Below, in pieces: positions 30,610 through 35,426 of a stretch of 35,426 nt of DNA (positions are counted from its first letter, which is position 1; the number at the start of each line of letters is the position of its first letter). The notes beneath the pieces are model-generated. The model did no database searches. It had not been told where the DNA came from and worked only from the letters and a program-made list of their open reading frames with translations. The DNA is from Bacteroidaceae bacterium (GTDB lineage Bacteria; Bacteroidota; Bacteroidia; Bacteroidales; Bacteroidaceae): the NCBI GenBank assembly GCA_017379075.1, contig JAFNXL010000020.1, positions 1 to 35,426 of the forward strand, written 5' to 3'. A program made the translations under genes and the position numbers.

Positions 30610-33005
30610 TTCGCAATAATCTCCGCCGGATTGACCTTCATCACCTTGCGGATATGTACGCTGATGATGACGAGGGTTACCAGGGCGATGATGGCCACGG
30701 AGAGGGCGAGGGGCTGGTAGATGGAATCCATCGGGATGTGCGACAGAAAATTGAAACTCGATTTCTTTACGCTTTTCACCAGAACGACAAAAAGAGGATA
30801 GGACACCACTGTGGCTATGGTGAGCAGCCACAGGTACAGTCGGCCGAAGAGCAGGGCGATGTCCTTCCGCTTGGCACCATGCACCTTGCGCACTGCCACT
30901 TCCTTCTGCCGCAGGCGGGTGTCCAGGACAATGGCGTTCCAGATGCCCATGAGGCAGATGATGAGACAGACTGCCGAGAGAATCCAGGCTATGCGAAACA
31001 TTTTTTCATGTAGTACGAGTTGCGGGGCGTATTTGCTCTTCAGATTGAACACGATTTGCTCGACGGAGTTTGGATTCAAGCGCTTTGTCTCTTTCTCAAT
31101 CTCTTCCTTCACACTATCATACTTGCCCTTTTCGGGTACGATGATGTATGAGTCAGATGTTTGACCATTGATAGCCATATTCAATATGACCATGTGAAGC
31201 GACTGGAACCATAATTTGTCATATTTATAAGGCATGGTATGGAATGTGCCGGCAATGGTAAGCGGTATGCCCATGAATACGTGGATTGTTCCCTTTTGCA
31301 CAATACCTACCGAATCAAGCTCATGGTAAAGCCTTTCCGAGAGCAGCACACAGTTTGTATGTCTTTGCTCTTCTGGCACCAGCCAGTTGATGGGGCGTTG
31401 CCAGTAATCGAAGAAGGTGGTGTCTTCTATATATGTGGAATAAAAGAAATCCTCTCCATTTGTAAAGGGTATTTGAATGGAGTCTTGTTGCAGCTCCTTT
31501 ATCTGACTGAATTCTTCATGGAATCCGAAATATTGCTTTATATCCTTTGCCTCGTTTTTCAGATATTCCTCAAACTTACTTTGATCGTTTGTATGGCTGA
31601 CCACCAGCGATTCCTCATACCGGTCCTCATCTGCGGGGATATTCATCTCCGCCTTCACCTTGCCAATGTTTTGCATGAAAGAGAGGGTGATGCTAAAGAA
31701 CACCAGGCTGATGGTAAACTGCACGGCGAGCATGGTGTTGCGCAGGGCGTTTCCGCTGCGGCGCTGCAGACCCTCGTACATGTTTTGGCGACGGGAGAGC
31801 ATGCGTTGAAGGGTGGCCCAGATGCTGATGACGCACACCGTTGCCACGACGAAGAGGATGGTGAGCAGGGAGGTGTGGATGCTGAAGGCCGCCCCGTCCG
31901 TTGTTTGCAGGTAGTCCAACATCTGGCGGTTGGCATAATGGATGAGCCAGGTGGCGAAGCATGCGGCCAGCGCATAGACAGCAATGAGCGAGAGGGACAC
32001 TTCGGTGGCAAGCGTGCGCATCAGAGACTCCCGCTTTGCTCCGTGAACCATGCGCAGATGCACTTCGCGCCGGCGCATCCAGAACAGCTGCACCTGCATT
32101 CTCATGAATCCCGACAGCGCGGCAAACAGCACGAACAGGCAGATGGCATATACCATCCTGCGTGTGGTTTGTATAGATATAGAGCGGTTCTCTTCGTTCA
32201 GAAATTCCTCCATGGTCTTCACTTCGGCTTCCAACTCCAATGGTTTCAGCCTTTGGTCTGCCTCGGCCTTCAGCTGTTCGGGTGTGCAGCCAGGGCGCAA
32301 GACAATCTCGTAATGGTTGAAATTGTGGTTGTTGCCTTCCATCTCGTCATGTGCCATGCATCTGTATAGATCGTAATCCAATGCCTCTTGTTTGGAAGGA
32401 GTTATGAACACATCGCGTATGGTGCCTGGTTCTACGAATAGCCCTCCCACATTCGCTCCAATGGGGTTTGTGTCGCCGAAGATGCGCTTGGCATCGTAGT
32501 CGCTGATAACTATTTCGCCGGGTTTGAGATCAGGAATCTTTTCGCCCGTGATGGCGGAACGGATGCCGCGGTAATTCAGGTAGCTGGGCGAAACCATATC
32601 AAAGCCGATAGTTACTTTGCGCTCCAACGTGTCGTTCAGCGTGAATGTTGCAGGATAGATTCTCCTTATCTTGACTTTTGTAAAGGCTGGGTGGCACGCT
32701 TCTGCAGAGGCCAGTCCGCCATCGGCGCAAATGGCATTGTGAACCTCGGGCTTTATGCGCTCTTTTTCAATGTCACGGCTGCTGTTTAATTTTTCGCGGT
32801 CGGCATTGATGGGGTAGACTTTCAGCACGCAGGTGCGGTTGAAATACGGCTCGTCCGTGATGGCCGGGTCTTCATATCGTTTCATCACATAATGCGTGGC
32901 GGCAATCGTTACCATTCCCACCGCCAGCGCCACCGCGCTGACGAGGTTCTGCATCTTGTATTTCATCAGATTGCGCCATGCAATCTTCAGGTTGTGGGTG
33001 ATCAT
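30603..33005 (-). CDS. ABC transporter permease, MacB/FtsX type
   Basis: About 800 residues from the ATG at 33003-33005 (MITHNLKIAWRNLMKYKMQN); the frame extends 14 residues further but that start is less natural. Helix 1 (LVSAVALAVGMVTIAATHYV) is followed by a large periplasmic domain (DMVSPSYLNYRGI, GEIVISDYDAKRIFGD, IGANVGG) typical of MacB permeases. Two FtsX membrane domains follow, each introduced by a repeated motif: RRREVHLRMVHGAKRESL and RQKEVAVRKVHGAKRKDI. A second periplasmic domain lies between. The end, VRKVMKVNPAEIIAKE-like, matches the partial permease at the right edge of the window. It is the last gene of the operon and is separated from the ATPase gene by a 347-bp repeat-filled gap. 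Confidence 0.92.
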   Translation of the reverse strand: MITHNLKIAWRNLMKYKMQNLVSAVALAVGMVTIAATHYVMKRYEDPAITDEPYFNRTCVLKVYPINADREKLNSSRDIEKERIKPEVHNAICADGGLASAEACHPAFTKVKIRRIYPATFTLNDTLERKVTIGFDMVSPSYLNYRGIRSAITGEKIPDLKPGEIVISDYDAKRIFGDTNPIGANVGGLFVEPGTIRDVFITPSKQEALDYDLYRCMAHDEMEGNNHNFNHYEIVLRPGCTPEQLKAEADQRLKPLELEAEVKTMEEFLNEENRSISIQTTRRMVYAICLFVLFAALSGFMRMQVQLFWMRRREVHLRMVHGAKRESLMRTLATEVSLSLIAVYALAACFATWLIHYANRQMLDYLQTTDGAAFSIHTSLLTILFVVATVCVISIWATLQRMLSRRQNMYEGLQRRSGNALRNTMLAVQFTISLVFFSITLSFMQNIGKVKAEMNIPADEDRYEESLVVSHTNDQSKFEEYLKNEAKDIKQYFGFHEEFSQIKELQQDSIQIPFTNGEDFFYSTYIEDTTFFDYWQRPINWLVPEEQRHTNCVLLSERLYHELDSVGIVQKGTIHVFMGIPLTIAGTFHTMPYKYDKLWFQSLHMVILNMAINGQTSDSYIIVPEKGKYDSVKEEIEKETKRLNPNSVEQIVFNLKSKYAPQLVLHEKMFRIAWILSAVCLIICLMGIWNAIVLDTRLRQKEVAVRKVHGAKRKDIALLFGRLYLWLLTIATVVSYPLFVVLVKSVKKSSFNFLSHIPMDSIYQPLALSVAIIALVTLVIISVHIRKVMKVNPAEIIAKE

Positions 33006-33032
33006 AGGCTTTTTTTCTTTTTTTGTTTTTAT

Positions 33033-33110
33033 TTGACAGAAGAACAAAAGTATATATTTTTTCTTATGAATCTTATGTTCTTCTGTCTTAATTGCTCATC
33101 GCTCACAATA
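33033..33110. repeat. Heptamer element H3, partial, with inverted spacer
   Basis: GACAGAAGAACAAAAG (33036 region) and CTTATGTTCTTCTGTC (33072 region) are inverted copies of the spacer of H1 and H2; the right one continues into TTAATTGCTCATCGCTCAC. The left TGAG arm is missing. Confidence 0.6.
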
Positions 33111-33111
33111 T

Positions 33112-33208
33112 GTCATGCTGAATTTAGTTCAGCATCTGTCCGCGGTGAAGGATAATCCATTGTCATATAGCGGCTCGCGGTGAGATCCTGAAACGAGTTC
33201 AGGATGAC
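33112..33208. repeat. Bipartite inverted-repeat element R3 (97 bp), interior flipped
   Basis: Same arms as R1 and R2 (CATGCTGAATTTAGTTCAGC left, CCTGAAACGAGTTCAGG right), but the inner motifs are reversed: GTCCGCGG follows the left arm and GCTCGCGGTG precedes the right arm. It lies inside the ABC export operon, between ATPase and permease. Confidence 0.75.
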
Positions 33209-33303
33209 GTTTCCCTGTCCACGGACAAGTTATTCGCCTTCGCTCATCGAAAACATCTTTTATCTTTCTTGAATAAGGTATGGTCAGGATGACGTTTCTG
33301 CTT

Positions 33304-33341
33304 GGCTCACTACTCATCGCTCATCGCTCACAGCTCGCAAC
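33304..33341 (-). repeat. Heptamer array
   Basis: GGCTCAC TACTCAT CGCTCAT CGCTCAC AGCTCGC, 7-bp steps, ending about 12 bp before the ATPase stop codon. Confidence 0.7.
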
Positions 33342-33352
33342 TTTTGTTTCAT

Positions 33353-34027
33353 TTACATCTTCAGCTCGGATACAATTTCGCCGTCGAAGAGGTTTACGAT
33401 GCGGTCGGCATAGTTGGCGTCGCGCTGGGAGTGGGTTACCATGATGATGGTGGTGCCTTCTTCGTGGAGTTGTTTGAGCAGGTCCATCACTTCCTTGCCG
33501 TGCTTGGAGTCGAGGTTACCCGTTGGCTCGTCGGCAAGGATAATCTGGGGGTGGGAGATGACGGCACGGGCAATGGCGACGCGCTGCTGCTGTCCGCCCG
33601 AGAGCTGTGCGGGGAAGTGCTGTGCGCGGTGGGCCATGGCCACGCGTTCAATGACATCCTTCACCTGCTGGCGGCGTTCCTTCTTGGATGTGCCCATATA
33701 GAGCAGGGGCAGTTCCACGTTCTCGGTTACGTTCAGCTCGTCAATGAGGTTGAAGCTCTGGAACACAAAACCCAGCTGGCCCTTGCGCAGGTCGGTGCGC
33801 TCGTCCTCGCTCATCTGGCTCACGTCCTTGCCGTTGAGCAGGTAGGTGCCCTGTGTGGGGGTATCCAGCAGGCCGAGGATGTTCAGCAGGGTGGACTTGC
33901 CGCATCCGCTAGGACCCATTACGGCCACAAACTCGCCTTTGTTCACTTCCAGGTCTACATTCTGCAATGCCCAGGTTTCCACTTCGTCTGTCTTGAATAC
34001 TTTCTTGATGTTTTTTAATGTGATCAT
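33353..34027 (-). CDS. ABC transporter ATPase, LolD/MacB type
   Basis: 224 residues, one complete nucleotide-binding domain. Walker [10 protein letters not shown] (38-46), Q-loop FVFQSFNL (Gln90), signature LSGGQQQR (142-149), Walker [13 protein letters not shown] (162-173), and H-loop His199 in MVTHSQ. The ADEPTGNLD form and short length place it with LolD/MacB/FtsE-type ATPases that power mechanotransmission rather than transmembrane import. It pairs with the FtsX-type permeases on both sides of the operon and the membrane-fusion protein gene 62 bp upstream. Confidence 0.95.
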   Translation of the reverse strand: MITLKNIKKVFKTDEVETWALQNVDLEVNKGEFVAVMGPSGCGKSTLLNILGLLDTPTQGTYLLNGKDVSQMSEDERTDLRKGQLGFVFQSFNLIDELNVTENVELPLLYMGTSKKERRQQVKDVIERVAMAHRAQHFPAQLSGGQQQRVAIARAVISHPQIILADEPTGNLDSKHGKEVMDLLKQLHEEGTTIIMVTHSQRDANYADRIVNLFDGEIVSELKM

Positions 34028-34089
34028 AACTTTTTGTTTTTTATTGGTTGTTATTTTTTAGATTTTCTAGATGGTCTGGATTTTCTAGA

Positions 34090-35343
34090 TTATTTTTCAA
34101 TCTTTATCTGCTCGGCTTGGAGGAAGCGCTCGTATCCGCTGAGGATGACGCTGTCGCCGGGGGCGAGTCCGCTGAGAATCTCGAACTGTTCGGGGTTCTG
34201 GCGGCCAATCTCAATCTCGGTGCGGCGGGCGGTGCCCGTCTCGGGGTCTATGCGGAAGATCCACTTGCCGCCGGTGTGCTGGTAGAAGTCGCCGCGGGGA
34301 ATGATGAGGGCGCTTTCGGGCTGGCCCAGCTCAATCTTTACGCGGTAGCTCTTGCCCAGGCGGATGTTGTCGGGGGTGTGGCCAAGGAAGACGAGGTCGG
34401 CCTCGAACATGCGGTCCTTCACCTCGGGCATCACCCGGCTGATGCGCATGGGGATGGTGTCCTTCTTCTGGAGAATCATGGCGGGCAGACCGGCGTTGAT
34501 GCGTTCCACATAGTATTCGCTGAGTTGGGTGCGCACCTTGTAGTTGTTCATAATCTTCAGCTCGCCAATGGTTCCTCCGCTGGAGACGTTCTGTCCGATG
34601 GTGAGATTGAGGCGGCCCAACTGACCGTCGGTGGGAGAGGTGACCACCAGATTGTCCAGACGGCGGCGCGATTCGGCCAGTTTGCGGTCGGCCGAGGCGT
34701 ATTCGGCGCGAATCATCTCGCGGCGCAGAATGGTGCTGGCGCTGTCGTGCTTGAGGCTCTGCATCTGCAGCTCCATCTTGCGGTGCTGATATACATAGTC
34801 CGCCTCCACAATGTCCATCTCGGCCTTGCTCTTGATGCCCATCTTGAATTCCTCGCGACTTTGTTCCAGCTGGCGGTTCAGATTGGCAATCTGGTGTTCC
34901 TGGTCAAGCGTCTGCTGCTTCAGCGCCAGCGATTTCTGCTCCATCTGGATTTCCTGTTCCTTGAGGTTGCGGCTGGTCTTTTCCCACTCCAGCTCATCCT
35001 GTCGTATGGAATTGATGAGCGCGTCGTTGGCAAGGACAATGATGGTGTCGCCCTTGTGCAGAAGGCTTCCTTCCTCGGAGACGATGCGCTGCACGGAACC
35101 CGACTCGCGGGCGTTGAGCAGGATGGTGGCGATGGGATGGACGATGCCTTCCACATCGATATATTCGGTGAAGGAACCCTCGGCGGCGGTGACGGCCTTC
35201 ATGCGGTCGGCGCTGAGATAGACGGTGCGGGGCGAGAGCAGCAGCGTGATGGTATAGGCCATGAGGACGGTGAGCGCAATGCCCAGCGCAATGGCCAAGC
35301 GGTATTTCACATACCAGGGTTTGGGGGGAAGTTTGATGTCCAT
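34090..35343 (-). CDS. Periplasmic adaptor (membrane-fusion) protein, HlyD/MacA type
   Basis: 417 residues. A short cytoplasmic start (MDIKLPPKPWYVKYR) leads into one membrane anchor (about 16-36, LAIALGIALTVLMAYTITLL). Next are a first beta-barrel/lipoyl half (EGIVHPIATILLNARESGSV, then GSLLHKGDTI), a long coiled-coil hairpin (about 110-235, rich in Glu/Gln/Lys/Leu), the second lipoyl half (NLVVTSPTDGQLG, then IGQNVSSGGTIGEL), and a beta barrel ending in SALIIPRGDFYQ and GDSVILSGYERF. Such adaptors join an inner-membrane ABC exporter to an outer-membrane channel. It lies between two FtsX-type permease genes. The substrate (lipid, peptide, drug) cannot be read from the sequence. Confidence 0.93.
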   Translation of the reverse strand: MDIKLPPKPWYVKYRLAIALGIALTVLMAYTITLLLSPRTVYLSADRMKAVTAAEGSFTEYIDVEGIVHPIATILLNARESGSVQRIVSEEGSLLHKGDTIIVLANDALINSIRQDELEWEKTSRNLKEQEIQMEQKSLALKQQTLDQEHQIANLNRQLEQSREEFKMGIKSKAEMDIVEADYVYQHRKMELQMQSLKHDSASTILRREMIRAEYASADRKLAESRRRLDNLVVTSPTDGQLGRLNLTIGQNVSSGGTIGELKIMNNYKVRTQLSEYYVERINAGLPAMILQKKDTIPMRISRVMPEVKDRMFEADLVFLGHTPDNIRLGKSYRVKIELGQPESALIIPRGDFYQHTGGKWIFRIDPETGTARRTEIEIGRQNPEQFEILSGLAPGDSVILSGYERFLQAEQIKIEK

Positions 35344-35369
35344 GCTGTATATATATATAATAAAATGTA

Positions 35370-35426
35370 TTAGTCTTTCTTGATTACCTCTGCGGGATTG
35401 ATGCGGCTGACACGATAAATCTTGCG
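35370..35426 (-). CDS. C-terminal end of a second ABC permease (cut by window edge)
   Basis: Only the last 18 residues are present: RKIYRVSRINPAEVIKKD, then stop. The pattern RK..RVNPAEVIKKE is the standard end of MacB/FtsX-type permeases and aligns with the end of the permease at 30603 (IRKVMKVNPAEIIAKE). The operon therefore has at least two permeases. The gene begins beyond the window. Confidence 0.8.
   Translation of the reverse strand, partial: RKIYRVSRINPAEVIKKD

Noticed and set aside
34061-34090. Direct repeat GATTTTCTAGAT between ATPase and adaptor genes
   Set aside because: Two copies of 12 bp in an A/T-rich 62-bp gap; too little to support an element or site.

Overview
The window looks like a chromosomal segment of a Bacteroidales bacterium, most likely Prevotella-like. 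The signs are TAnnTTTG -7 promoter boxes (TTTG at -33 where visible), almost no Shine-Dalgarno sequences, a Rho factor with a long Glu/Ala/Pro-rich insertion, a secreted protein ending in the Prevotella-type tail GLYIIDGKKVMVK, and Bacteroidetes-restricted families (DUF4923-like lipoprotein, DUF6261-like protein). No rRNA, tRNA, phage, transposase or CRISPR locus was seen. The window ends inside a gene on the right.

Layout. 0-7.4 kb: one giant secreted beta-helix (GLUG-type) surface protein on the minus strand. 7.4-8.6 kb: a gene-free stretch with a 22-bp tandem repeat, small hairpins, the probable rho terminator and a MITE-like element. 8.6-12.6 kb: divergent rho (minus) and an ABC-F ATPase (plus). 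12.9-20.4 kb: a seven-gene minus-strand block read as tatA, Tat-signal Gfo/Idh/MocA oxidoreductase, DUF1080 (3-keto-glycoside hydrolase/lyase family), secreted TIM-barrel sugar isomerase, tatC, GH78-like rhamnosidase, and a carboxypeptidase-regulatory-domain protein. 20.7-25.3 kb: TPR-like exported protein, a small Cys-containing protein, a CaCA Na+/Ca2+ antiporter (plus), a lipoprotein and an RluA-type pseudouridine synthase. 25.5-28.0 kb: an M3 metallopeptidase lipoprotein and a small membrane protein (plus). 28.0-30.6 kb: repeat-dense DNA around a DUF6261-like gene. 30.6-35.4 kb: an ABC export operon (end of one permease, adaptor, ATPase, second permease).

How the genes fit together. The 12.9-20.4 kb block pairs a minimal Tat translocon (TatA and TatC, no TatB seen) with a Tat-targeted oxidoreductase. 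The next two enzymes, DUF1080 and the sugar isomerase, carry Sec-type signal peptides. This is the combination expected for a periplasmic oxidise-cleave-isomerise route on glycosides, with the rhamnosidase as a further glycan-trimming enzyme. That pathway is inferred from family identity and gene order.

The most unusual non-coding feature is the density of repeat families between genes: a two-copy MITE-like element, a 22-bp phased repeat, a 42-bp array in the leader of the DUF6261-like gene, 7-bp TGAGNNN arrays on both strands, paired mini-hairpins whose stems covary, and 86-97 bp bipartite inverted repeats. They lie mostly after stop codons or inside operon gaps.
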